Shown: positions 1-12,037 of the stretch, piece by piece
How the letters are laid out: every line of letters begins with the position of its first letter
Position numbering within the stretch: position 1 is the stretch's first letter
Notes under the pieces: generated by a model
What the model was told of the DNA's origin: nothing
What the model saw: only the letters and a program-made list of their open reading frames with translations
Database searches by the model: none
Translations under genes and position numbers: made by a program
Source of the DNA: Hymenobacter caeli
GTDB taxonomy: Bacteria; Bacteroidota; Bacteroidia; Cytophagales; Hymenobacteraceae
Assembly (NCBI RefSeq): GCF_013294115.1
Contig: NZ_JABSNP010000003.1
Span: 310,001 to 374,000, forward strand
Direction of reading: 5' to 3'
DNA length: 64,000 nt

Positions 1-405
1 GTGTTTGCTCAATTGCAAGAAAAAGAAGCTATCAAGGAGCTATTTGGTGAAGTAGCTGGCAAGATTGCCAACCGTCCTGGTGGCTACACCCGCATTATTA
101 AACTGAGCGATTCGCGGCTCGGCGACAACGCTGAAATGTGCGTAATTGAGTTGGTTGACTACAACGAAACCTTACTTGAAGCCAAGAATGCCGGTGCTGA
201 GAAGGCTACCACGACGCGTCGGTCGCGCCGCCGCTCGGGTGGTACCGCGCCGGTTGCCGGCGATGCTGCCGTGACTTCGGCTACCGAAGTGACGGGCGAA
301 GCCGTAGCTCCTGACGCTACTGTGCAGCAGTCGGCCCCGGAAGATACCCCCACCGAAACGGTGAAGGATGGCGAGAGCCGCGACGAGGCTAAGGCCGACG
401 CGTAA
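1..405 (+). CDS. rplQ: 50S ribosomal protein L17, 3' part
   Basis: The frame is open at the window edge, so the true start lies upstream. The visible residues match the C-terminal half of bacterial L17, a large-subunit protein near the exit tunnel: the NRPGGYTRI block at about residues 24-32, then [12 protein letters not shown]. After about residue 60 an Ala/Thr/Glu-rich, Arg-patched tail of roughly 70 residues follows. Such C-terminal extensions are common on L17 of Bacteroidota. A strong hairpin with a T run lies 21 bases after the stop, so this is the last gene of its operon, presumably the alpha operon with rpoA (not visible). The GTG at base 1 is internal, not a start. Confidence 0.93.
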   Translation: MFAQLQEKEAIKELFGEVAGKIANRPGGYTRIIKLSDSRLGDNAEMCVIELVDYNETLLEAKNAGAEKATTTRRSRRRSGGTAPVAGDAAVTSATEVTGEAVAPDATVQQSAPEDTPTETVKDGESRDEAKADA

Positions 406-425
406 GCTTTCGAGGTTTGATTTTG

Positions 426-460
426 AAAAGGGATGCCCCTCGCGGGGCATCCCTTTTTTT
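426..460 (+). terminator. Rho-independent terminator after rplQ
   Basis: A 14-bp stem (AAAAGGGATGCCCC, 426-439, with its complement 444-457) closes a TCGC loop and runs into seven T. It directly follows the rplQ stop. Confidence 0.92.
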
Positions 461-611
461 GTTGGGTTTTGGGCGAGGAAGCTCGTGGGATTTTTGCGGC
501 AGCTCAACGGAATTTTCGGTGGGTTGGCGGACTATGCGGCGGGGCCGGCGGCGGGGTAGGCGTGCTTTGAAGCATTCAATCACACTCTGCGCGGCTAGGC
601 CGCTTTGCGTT

Positions 612-1904
612 ATGAAAGTCATTTTGCTTCTGCGTTACCTCTTGCTTTGGGCCGTGCTGCTACCGGGGGCCCCAGGGGCCTGGGTGCAAACTGCTGCGGC
701 GGAATCCGTATTTGCCGGAGCACCGCTGGAAACCATTGAGGCGGGCAAGGAGAAGTTTGCGCTGTTTGATAAAGTGTTTTATGATAATCAGTTATTTTTG
801 CTGGGCGAGGCGCACGGGGTGCGGGGGCCCCAAGCGCTTGATTTTGCATTGCTGAAGTACCTGAACGCCCGGGCAGGGGTGCGCACCTACGTGGCGGAAG
901 TGGATTGCGCCAAGGCCTATTACCTGAACGAGTACCTGCGTACGGGTCAGGACAGCACCCTGCGGCTAGTGTTCAGGAGTTGGGTAGCCGGCCGGGCGCA
1001 GTGGGCCAACCAGGAGTTCTACCAGAAAATCCAACGCATCAGGGCCTTGAACCAGACGCTGCCGGCGGCGCGGCGCATCCGGTTCGTTGGGCTCGATGCG
1101 TTGCAGGACTTGCCCCTGGCGGCTGACTACCTCGCGGTGCTGCTGCGCACGGCACCGCTGGCGCCGGGGGCGCGCAGCCGCATCGATTCGGTGGTGGCGG
1201 TGCTGCGGCAACCGGGGGCCCCGGGGCTAATGGGGGTGGCGCGGCGGGCGCTGGCCGGTGTGGGGCCCGAAGCTAGGTGCGATGACCTACGCCACGCGCT
1301 GGCGAATGCGGCCTACGACCTACGGGCGGGGCGGCGGGAGGACAACATTTTTGTCAATTTCCAGGCGCTGGTGCAGACGAAGCGGCTGGCCCACGAGAAG
1401 CTATACGGAATGTGGGGCCTGGGCCACGTGCTGCAAAGCCCGCTGCAAAATGGCTTTTCGGACTTGGCGGCCCGCATCCGGCAGCGTGCGCTGCCGATGC
1501 ACGACAAGGTGGTATCGGTGCTGTGCGTATTCAGCGAGTGCCGGATGCTGTACCCGACGGACGGCCTGCCGGGGCCCTGGCAGGCAGCGGGGCAGCCGTA
1601 CACCGTCACCGACAAATTTAACCACGACGGGCCCCTAGTAACGGTAACTGGCCTGGCCGACCTGAAGCAGCGCACCGCGCCGGGCAGCACTACGCTGGTG
1701 CGGCTCGACGCGCCGGGGGCCACTGCTACCCGCCAGCCCATTCAGCTGCGCTACGCACCGGGCATGCCGCTGGAGCAGCAGATGCAATTCCGCCCCGAGC
1801 TGCCGGCCACGGCTTACGTGCAGTACCTGGTGCTGGTGCGCGGCTCGGGCCCCGTGACGCCGCTGGGGCCCCCAGAAGCGGCGGTAACCAGCCGCGGCCA
1901 GTAG
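612..1904 (+). CDS. Exported erythromycin-esterase-like protein
   Basis: 430 residues from the ATG at 612; the frame stays open upstream, but only this start gives a clear signal peptide (residues 1-30, Leu-rich). The block FLLGEAHG (about 63-69), followed by an alpha-helical region and AEVDCAKAYYLNEYLRTG, resembles the erythromycin esterase / haem-uptake Tiki fold, where a GEATHG motif and a conserved Glu form the active site. The second His of the family motif (H in ATHG) is kept as EAHG. The substrate is unknown; a macrolide esterase is not implied. It stands alone between the rplQ terminator and a two-component pair. Confidence 0.6.
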   Translation: MKVILLLRYLLLWAVLLPGAPGAWVQTAAAESVFAGAPLETIEAGKEKFALFDKVFYDNQLFLLGEAHGVRGPQALDFALLKYLNARAGVRTYVAEVDCAKAYYLNEYLRTGQDSTLRLVFRSWVAGRAQWANQEFYQKIQRIRALNQTLPAARRIRFVGLDALQDLPLAADYLAVLLRTAPLAPGARSRIDSVVAVLRQPGAPGLMGVARRALAGVGPEARCDDLRHALANAAYDLRAGRREDNIFVNFQALVQTKRLAHEKLYGMWGLGHVLQSPLQNGFSDLAARIRQRALPMHDKVVSVLCVFSECRMLYPTDGLPGPWQAAGQPYTVTDKFNHDGPLVTVTGLADLKQRTAPGSTTLVRLDAPGATATRQPIQLRYAPGMPLEQQMQFRPELPATAYVQYLVLVRGSGPVTPLGPPEAAVTSRGQ

Positions 1905-1996
1905 CACAGCTGCTGCGCCGGCTTAGTGCACGAACTTAGCTGGGGGCCCCAGGCTGGCCGCCAGCTACCTTGGCCACTATTAACAACCCGTTTCGC

Positions 1997-3033
1997 ATGA
2001 ATGCTTTTCCTGCTGCGCCGCGGCTTTCGCGCTCGGACCTGGGGCTGGTGGCCGCCTACTGGCTCGTGGTGGGGCCCATCCTGCTGGTGCAGTACGGGGC
2101 CGATACTGGCTGGGGCTGGGCCCGGACGCTGCCGGTGGTGGGGGCCACGGTGCTGCTGGATACGGCCACGGTGGGCCTGCTGGTAGGCGGGCTGCTGCCG
2201 CTGTTCCTGAACCGGCGGCACTGGCTGGGCCTGGCACTACTGCCCCTGTTTTTGGGGCTGAGCGGCTGGGCTTACGTCAGCGTCTACGGGGCCCTGCTGG
2301 GGCACGCGGCGCCACTGTCGGGGGCGTGGCTGGTGCTCGGGGCCGTGGCCCACGCCAAAAGCTACGGCCTGCTGGCGGTGCTGCTGACCGGCAAGCGCTA
2401 CTTCGAGGCGCAGCAAAAGGTGTTGCAGCTGCGGCAGGCCCAAACAGAGAGCGAGCTGCGCTACCTCAAGGCCCAGATTGACCCGCACTTTCTGTTCAAC
2501 AACCTCAACGTGCTGCGGGGCCTCATCCAGCACGACCCGGCCGAGGCCCACGAGTACCTGACCCGCTTCGCCGCGCTCTACCGTTTTTTGATTCGCCACA
2601 AGGACGACGACTTTGTGACGCTGGCCGAGGAGTTGCAATTCGTGGACGAATACATTTACCTGCTGCGCCACCGCTTCGGGGCGGCCTACGAATTTCGGCA
2701 GGAGCTGCCCGCGGCGGCCGAGCTGCACCGGCTGCTGGTGGTGCCGGGCACGGTGCAGCTGCTGGTCGAAAACGCCATCAAGCACAACGCCGGCGACGAC
2801 GACGACCCGCTGCGCATCACCATCGGGGCCGCCGCTGGGGCCCTAAGTGTATCCCACCCACGCCGGCCCAAGCGCACGGCCGTCGATTCGCTGGGCACGG
2901 GGCTGGCCAACCTGCGCGAGCGGTACCGGCTGCTGGCCGGCCAGGAAATCGCCGTGATGGCCACCGCTGCCACCTTTGCCGTGGCCGTGCCGCTGGTGGC
3001 GCTGGCCCCGGGGCCCCCCAAGCCCGCTGCCCG

Positions 3034-3037
<4 letters not shown>
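1997..3037 (+). CDS. LytS/YehU-type sensor histidine kinase
   Basis: 346 residues from the ATG at 1997; a TTG further upstream is less likely. Four hydrophobic segments fill residues 15-130, followed by a short coiled linker and the His_kinase block QIDPHFLFNNLN with the phospho-accepting His at 164. The N box (VENAIKHN, Asn259) and a G box (GTGLANLRERY, 300-310) show an ATP-binding domain. It overlaps the LytTR regulator by an ATGA, so the two are translated together. The signal is unknown. The layout matches the LytS/LytTR pairs common in Bacteroidota. Confidence 0.9.
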
Positions 3038-5245
<2,208 letters not shown>

Positions 5246-5272
5246 ATTTGCTTGTTATGGCTGTTAATTGAT

Positions 5273-5305
5273 AAGCCCCCGCCGTGCCAAACAGCGGGGG
5301 CTTTT
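5273..5305 (+). terminator. Terminator after eno
   Basis: Stem AAGCCCCCGC (5273-5282) pairs with GCGGGGGCTT (5294-5303) over an 11-base loop, ending in a short T run. Confidence 0.85.
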
Positions 5306-5341
5306 GCGTAGCTTTAGGACCCGTTAAGCGGCAAATTGATC

Positions 5342-5662
5342 ATGAAAATACCCCGGTTTCTGGTGCCCGTGCTGCGGGTGGTGCGCAGCTTTTATTTTCT
5401 TGTGGGCGGGGCGTTTGTGGTGTGGATGCTGGTGTTTGATGCCAACGACATCGGCAAGCAGGTGGACATCTACCGCAAATACCAGGACCTGGTGAGCGAG
5501 AAGCAGTACTACCTCGACAACATCGAGACGGTGAAGAAGGACCGCGCCGAGCTGATGAGTAGCCCCGCGCTGCTCGAAAAATTTGCCCGCGAGAAATACC
5601 TGATGAAGCGCCCCGGCGAGGACCTGTTCATCATGGTGCCCGAGGACGCCGAAGGCAAGTGA
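5342..5662 (+). CDS. FtsB/DivIC-type septum formation initiator
   Basis: 106 residues from the ATG at 5342. A single membrane helix (about 13-31) is followed by a heptad-like coiled coil (35-75) rich in Tyr, Lys and Glu, then the conserved C-terminal pattern KFAREKYLMKRPGEDLF. In E. coli FtsB and Gram-positive DivIC this architecture builds the FtsQLB divisome bridge, with the coiled coil in the periplasm. It sits just after eno and overlaps the next gene by GTGA. Confidence 0.85.
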   Translation: MKIPRFLVPVLRVVRSFYFLVGGAFVVWMLVFDANDIGKQVDIYRKYQDLVSEKQYYLDNIETVKKDRAELMSSPALLEKFAREKYLMKRPGEDLFIMVPEDAEGK

Positions 5663-6108
5663 AGTGGTTTTTGAAGGCGGCGGCCGTAGCGGTGGCCGCC
5701 TTTTTTGTGAGCGGCGTGGCTGCCCGGATGCCCGGAGCGTTCCTGCCCCTGCGGGCGCGGCGGCCCCCGCAAGCCCACTTGGCCCGTAAATTTCTGCGGC
5801 AAGCGTTGATCCGCCCGCCCGGTGCGACCCGCGCCGCATTGGCCCCCGGGGCGGTGCTGTCGGCCCCGCAAGTGGTGGCCCAGGTAGCGGCGCTGCGGGC
5901 GCAGGCCCGGCGCTGGGGCCTCGCCATCGAGTTGTACAAGCTGGGCTGGCGCTTGCCCGAGGGGCAGCCCGCGCTGTTGTTCTACCAGTTCCGGTTTGCC
6001 GCCGATTCGGCCGGGCCGGGGCCCCACGTGCTGCTCGACGTCACGTTTCGGGACTCGCTGGCTACCCGGCCGCTGGGGTTCGGCGTGGTGGTGCGGCGGC
6101 CCCGGTAG
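5659..6108 (+). CDS. Hypothetical exported or membrane-anchored protein
   Basis: 149 residues starting with GTG at 5659, which overlaps the stop of the FtsB-like gene (GTGA), pointing to translational coupling. The N-terminus has a Lys followed by a hydrophobic stretch (residues 6-21), so it is a secreted or anchored protein. The rest is Arg/Ala/Leu/Pro-rich with a C-terminal part that looks globular (LLDVTFRDSL). I do not recognise the family. Coupling to an FtsB-like gene hints at a cell-envelope role, but this is inference. Confidence 0.6.
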   Translation: MKWFLKAAAVAVAAFFVSGVAARMPGAFLPLRARRPPQAHLARKFLRQALIRPPGATRAALAPGAVLSAPQVVAQVAALRAQARRWGLAIELYKLGWRLPEGQPALLFYQFRFAADSAGPGPHVLLDVTFRDSLATRPLGFGVVVRRPR

Positions 6109-6295
6109 GTAGGGGAGGGGTACCAGAGAAAAGGTGTTTCACCTACAAATTATTGGGGAAATCCGGTCGTCGATTTTTGCAAGGCCCCGGGCAGCAGCCC
6201 GCTGGCAGGGGGCAGAAACCTGTCTATCCATTCAGACACCTTACAATAATTCTGTATTGCAGGGGAGGCTTACCATCGTTTGACTTTCCTGCCCC

Positions 6296-6962
6296 ATGCG
6301 CGGTGCCTTGCTGCTTGGCTGGTTGTGGCTGCTGCCAGCGGTGCTGGCAGCGGGTGGCCCACCTGCGCCGGCCCCCGCTGCCGATACGCTGTTTCTGCGC
6401 TACAAGAACGACGCGCCTTTCGGGCATTATTTTGCTTATTGCCCCGATGCTTACGCTCAGGCTGGCACGGGGCACGGGCGGGGGCGCTGTGGGCGGGGGC
6501 CTGCTGCTGGGCACGGTGGCCGCGCGGCGGCGCTTTAAGCTTTCACTTACAGCTTCTTTTTTGGCACCGGCGAGTGTTTTGTTTAACCACACCGGCCTGG
6601 TCAACATCCACCCAATGAACCCCAACTTCCTCGCCTGGGGCCCGGCCCTGGAAGTGGTTGCGCTGAGCGGGCTGCTCACGGGGCGCTTCCGCCGCCTCCC
6701 GCATCGTGGCCGAGCTGCTGCACAATGCCATCCGCCACGCCCAGGCCCGCCACGTGTGGGTGGAAGTGCTGCGCCAGCCCGCCAGCCTGCGCCTTACCGT
6801 GTGGGACGACGGCCGTGGCTTCGATGCCGAGGGCCCGCCCCCGGCCCGCGGCTGGGCCCGCGCGGCGTACAGGCCCGCGCCGGCTACCTGCGCGGCCAGG
6901 TGGTGGTCAATAGCCGGCCCGGCCAGGGTGCGGTTGTTCGTGTCGAGCTGCCGATATCTTAA
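6296..6962 (+). pseudogene. Decayed 7TMR-DISM-type sensor histidine kinase
   Basis: Pieces of one sensor kinase lie in different frames. Frame 2 from 6296 gives a signal peptide and the start of an extracellular domain. Frame 3 at about 6470-6690 gives transmembrane remnants ending in FLAWGPALEVVALS, which resembles the last helix of a 7TM DISM domain. Frame 1 from 6706 gives the N box ELLHNAIRHAQARH and DDGRGFD. Frame 3 again (to the stop at 6960-6962) gives the G box and the closing SRPGQGAVVRVELP. The coiled coil and the phospho-accepting His region, expected between about 6690 and 6705, are missing. At least three frameshifts plus deletions make it non-functional. It precedes a LuxR-type regulator that was probably its partner. 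Confidence 0.8.
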
Positions 6963-7029
6963 GGGCGAAGGAGTAATCAGTGCTAAATAATTACGGTGTT
7001 TATTGCTGATTAATAAATACTTCGCATTT

Positions 7030-7656
7030 ATGCTTTGCCGTTTGATACTCGTGGACGACCACCCGGCCCTGACGCGGGGCTTGGCCGCGCTGTTCGGGCA
7101 AGAGCCCGATTTGGCCGTGGTGGGGCAGTTTGCGAGCGGGGCGGCCTTGCTGGCGCAAGTGCCCGCGCCACCCGCCGACGTGCTGCTGCTCGCCCTGCAC
7201 CTGCCGCCGCCCCACGACGGGCTGGCCCTGCTGCCGCGCCTGCGCCGCGGGTGGCCGGCGCTGCGGGTGCTGGTGTTCAGCAGCGCCACTTCGCCGGGGC
7301 TGGTGGCGCAGGTGGCAGCGGCGGGGGCCCAGGGCTTCCTCGACAAGTCGGCCGAGGCCGACGCTCTGCTGGCCGCCATCCGGGCCGTGCACGCAGGACA
7401 GGTGGTTTTTCCAGCCCACCTGCGGCCGCGGGCCAGTGGCCCGGCGGCCGACGTGCTGCTGCGCTTGCACCAGCTCTCGGCCCGCGAGCGTGAAATGGCA
7501 GGCTTGGTGCGCGAAGGCCTCTCCACCCGCGTTATCGCCGACCGGCTCTCGCTGGCCGAATTCACTGTGAGCACCCACCGCCGCAACCTGATGCAAAAGT
7601 TGGGCGTGCATGGCTTGGCCGAACTGGTGCACTCAGCCAATGAGTATGGGTTGTAA
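7030..7656 (+). CDS. NarL/LuxR-type response regulator lacking the phospho-acceptor Asp
   Basis: 208 residues from the ATG at 7030 (a TTG at 7003 is an alternative). The receiver keeps Asp9/Asp10, the Ser/Thr region (VLVFSSAT) and the Lys of FLDKSA. The residue where Asp should follow the beta-3 strand is Ala55 (VLLLALHLPP; codon GCC at 7192-7194). The C-terminal LuxR helix-turn-helix (LSAREREMAGLV to LMQKLGV) is intact and should bind DNA. The upstream kinase gene is wrecked. The protein is therefore either a phosphorylation-independent regulator or an early stage of decay. Confidence 0.88.
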   Translation: MLCRLILVDDHPALTRGLAALFGQEPDLAVVGQFASGAALLAQVPAPPADVLLLALHLPPPHDGLALLPRLRRGWPALRVLVFSSATSPGLVAQVAAAGAQGFLDKSAEADALLAAIRAVHAGQVVFPAHLRPRASGPAADVLLRLHQLSAREREMAGLVREGLSTRVIADRLSLAEFTVSTHRRNLMQKLGVHGLAELVHSANEYGL

Positions 7657-7784
7657 AGGGGCGGAGTGACCGAAAAATTACCTAAGTGTAGGTATTGTGG
7701 ATTACGATAAATAAAGGAATATTTGTGCATCCCAAGGCGTTGACCTGGCCAGGGCGTTGGGATATAATTTTTCTTCTACTACCT

Positions 7785-8105
7785 ATGAAGCAACAACTTA
7801 CTCATTTTCCCGCAGGGCTGGTGGCCAGGCGGGAATTGCCGGTTTTCTCTTGGGCGTGGCAGTCCCGCACGCCCACTTGGGAAACTGCCTCGGCCGGCGT
7901 TGCTGGCCGGCTGCGGGCCGTGGGCACGGCCACTGGCACCAGCGATGGCTTGTACCGGACTTGGTCCGGCACGGGGCCGTTGTGCATGGGCGGCGTGTCC
8001 ACCACCGGGCCGGCCGGCGTCCGCATGGCCGTGCTGCTGGGCGGCGATGGGCCGGCCGAACAGGCCGCGCCACCCATCTTGCTGCCCGTAAACCCCTGCG
8101 CTTGA
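7785..8105 (+). pseudogene. Probable remnant of an exported protein N-terminus
   Basis: An ATG at 7785 opens a 106-codon frame, but its sequence alternates between frames. The start MKQQLTHFPAG is in frame 3, a hydrophobic signal-peptide-like stretch (GIAGFLLGVAV) is in frame 2, and SRTPTWETA, which resembles the mature start of secreted repeat proteins in this group, is again in frame 3. This suggests a frameshifted signal peptide and a decayed gene. The remaining translation is low-complexity and not recognisable. It could also be a small unrelated gene; confidence is low. Confidence 0.35.
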
Positions 8106-8280
8106 CCGGCTGCCCGGCTTGACCTGCCGTCCGGCGGGCCCGCGCGGTGCCTCCGTTCCCACCTGTTCCCCTGGGCCCCGGGCGTTCTATCCCTGCCGCT
8201 GCTGAGAAAAAACTATCATTCTTGCCGGAGCTGGGCCCCCGTGTGCCTGCCGCTGGGCCGCGGGCCGGCCGCGGCCAGGG

Positions 8281-8451
8281 GCTGGCTGGGCATGGCCCAT
8301 AGTAACTACGGCGGCACCAACAACGCTTACGTGAACCCCAGGCGCCATTGCCGATTCTCGCTACCGTGTGGAGGCTCTTTCGCCCGTGGTTCTCGCGCCG
8401 CCCGTTCCTGCGCCCGAGACCCCTGCGCCGGCCCCGGCCCCGCAGCCTTAA
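8281..8451 (+). pseudogene. Fragment resembling the mature start of a DUF5723-like outer-membrane protein
   Basis: Frame 3 reads AHSNYGGTNNAYVNP (about 8295-8339) and frame 1 continues IADSRYRVEALSP before a Pro/Ala tail and a TAA at 8449-8451. Joined by one frameshift near 8340, the text resembles the first mature residues of DUF5723-type beta-barrel proteins (NPA.IADSRY). The rest of the barrel is absent, so it is a truncated remnant. It lies convergent to anmK, 10 bases from that gene's stop. Family assignment is from memory. Confidence 0.4.
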
Positions 8452-8461
8452 CTCGGGTACG

Positions 8462-9676
8462 CTACCCAGGCCAGGAGATTTTACCCATCGTGACGGCCGG
8501 TACGCGCTGCCGCCCGGCCCCCAGCTCCACCGGCTGGCCCGCCACCGCTTCGTTGGCTAGTACCGCGAACAAAATGGCCTCTTTGGCGTCGGGCGGCACG
8601 CCCAAAACGGCCGTGCTGGCGAAGGCCGCTCCCGGCAAATGGCGGCCCAGGGCCCCCAGCAGCGCCGGGTTGTGCACCCCACCGCCGCTGGTGTACACAG
8701 CCGGCAGCGGGGCCCCGGGCGCGACTACCTGCCGCACGGCCCGCGCCACCCCGGCGGCGCTTAACTCCACTAGCGTGGCCAGGAGGTCTTCCAGGCCCAG
8801 GGCGGCGGTGCCGGATTGGGCCTGGGCGGCGGCCAGGTAGGCGGGGCTGAACAGCTCGGGGCCCGTGGTTTTAGGCAACGGGGCGGTAAAAAACGGGTGG
8901 TCGAGCAGGGCCCCCAGTAGGCCGGGGTGCGCGCGGCCGGCCCGGGCCAGGCGGCCGTCTTCGTCGTAGGCCAGCCCCGGGCGGTGGGCCCGCACGGCGG
9001 CGTCGAGCAGGGTGTTGCCGGGGCCCGTGTCGGTGCTGAAGGCGGCGCGGGCGTCGGCCCCGGCACGGGGCAGGTACGTGAAGTTGGCCATGCCGCCCAG
9101 GTTGAGTAGCAGCCGTTCCTCGGCGGAACTGCTTAGCAGCAAATAGTCGCCGTAAGTAGCCAGCGGGGCCCCTTCGCCGCCGGCCGCCAGGTGCTTCTGC
9201 CGGAAGTCGCTCACGGTGATGATGCCCGTGCCTTGGGCCAGGTGGTCGCCGTCGCCGAGCTGCAAGGTGGCGCTCAGGCCCGCGAAATCGGCCTGCTGGT
9301 GCTGATGGGCGGGCGCGTGGTACACGGTCTGGCCGTGGCTGGCCACGAGGTCCACATCGGCCGGGGCCACCTGCCAGGTGCGCAAGCAATTGAGTAACTG
9401 GCGGGCGTGTAGGCGGCCGAGCCAGGGGTTTAGCAAAGTCAAATATTCGAGGCTAACTTGCCCGCGGGCAAACACCTGCCGGATGCGGCGGCGCACGTCA
9501 TCGTCGTAAGGCACCGTGGCAAAGTGCTCCAGCGCCAATTGCGTGGCCGCGCCGTGGCCCGTGAGGCGGCACAGCGCCACGTCGAGCCCGTCGAGCGAGG
9601 TGCCCGACATCAGCCCCACGATGCGGCGGCTGGGCCGCTGGGCCATTTCGTGGAGGCGGGCAATGGCTGCGTTCAT
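8462..9676 (-). CDS. anmK: Anhydro-N-acetylmuramic acid kinase
   Basis: 404 residues from the ATG at 9676; a TTG 21 bases upstream is in frame but less likely. It phosphorylates 1,6-anhydro-MurNAc recovered from peptidoglycan turnover, giving MurNAc-6-phosphate. The family signature GLMSGTSLDGLDVAL (21-35), VASHGQTVYHAP, LNLGGMANFT, DTGPGNTLLD and TSGGGVHNPALL are all present, and the length is normal. No other recycling genes are adjacent; hscA lies upstream on the same strand, about 100 bases away. Confidence 0.95.
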   Translation of the reverse strand: MNAAIARLHEMAQRPSRRIVGLMSGTSLDGLDVALCRLTGHGAATQLALEHFATVPYDDDVRRRIRQVFARGQVSLEYLTLLNPWLGRLHARQLLNCLRTWQVAPADVDLVASHGQTVYHAPAHQHQQADFAGLSATLQLGDGDHLAQGTGIITVSDFRQKHLAAGGEGAPLATYGDYLLLSSSAEERLLLNLGGMANFTYLPRAGADARAAFSTDTGPGNTLLDAAVRAHRPGLAYDEDGRLARAGRAHPGLLGALLDHPFFTAPLPKTTGPELFSPAYLAAAQAQSGTAALGLEDLLATLVELSAAGVARAVRQVVAPGAPLPAVYTSGGGVHNPALLGALGRHLPGAAFASTAVLGVPPDAKEAILFAVLANEAVAGQPVELGAGRQRVPAVTMGKISWPG

Positions 9677-9781
9677 TCTTGCGCCTTTAAGAACCAATAT
9701 TCCAGTACAAAAACAGTTTTGTGCCGGAATGTACTTTAGCGTTGGGCTTGAAAGCGCCGTGTCTGCCCGCTACTGCGGTCT

Positions 9782-11656
<1,875 letters not shown>

Positions 11657-11729
11657 AAGGCAAGGGGCCGCGGCGGAGGCGGCGCGAATAAGGGCGAGGA
11701 AGCAAGGCCGCCCGTTGCGGAGCAGCCCA

Positions 11730-11737
11730 CAAAAGTA
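11730..11737 (-). promoter_or_regulatory. Candidate -7 box of hscA
   Basis: On the minus strand this reads TACTTTTG, matching the Bacteroidota TAnnTTTG consensus, 73 bases before the hscA ATG. No clear TTG -33 box is found at the usual distance. Confidence 0.45.
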
Positions 11738-11913
11738 CGCCGGGCCCCGGCAGCCCGGGAAGGGGCGCGCCGGCCCCCCGCGCGGCCCAAAACAGCGAAT
11801 TGTATTATTTTTTTGCATGGCCAAATGCCGCACAGCGCACACTGGCCCATTATATTGAATAATGCCTAGATTTATTCACATTGGTAAGTACGTCCTAAAA
11901 GTTGTCATTGTCG

Positions 11914-11921
11914 TATGTTTG
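11914..11921 (+). promoter_or_regulatory. Candidate -7 box upstream of the DUF4331 gene
   Basis: TATGTTTG fits TAnnTTTG and lies 117 bases before the ATG at 12038. The surrounding gap (11738-12037) is AT-rich compared with the genes and holds nothing else I can name. A -33 TTG at proper distance is missing, so this is weak. Confidence 0.3.
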
Positions 11922-12037
11922 CCTGGAAGATAACTAATGCTAACGCCTTGGTTATCAGCAGGGGCAATCGTTTGCCTGGTTATATTTTTTCAATTTTTAA
12001 TCCTGTTTCTCATTCTTCACCTCTACCTCACTTTTTT

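Noticed and set aside
612-1904. Macrolide resistance gene
   Set aside because: Only fold-level similarity to erythromycin esterases and an altered motif (GEAHG); resistance cannot be claimed.
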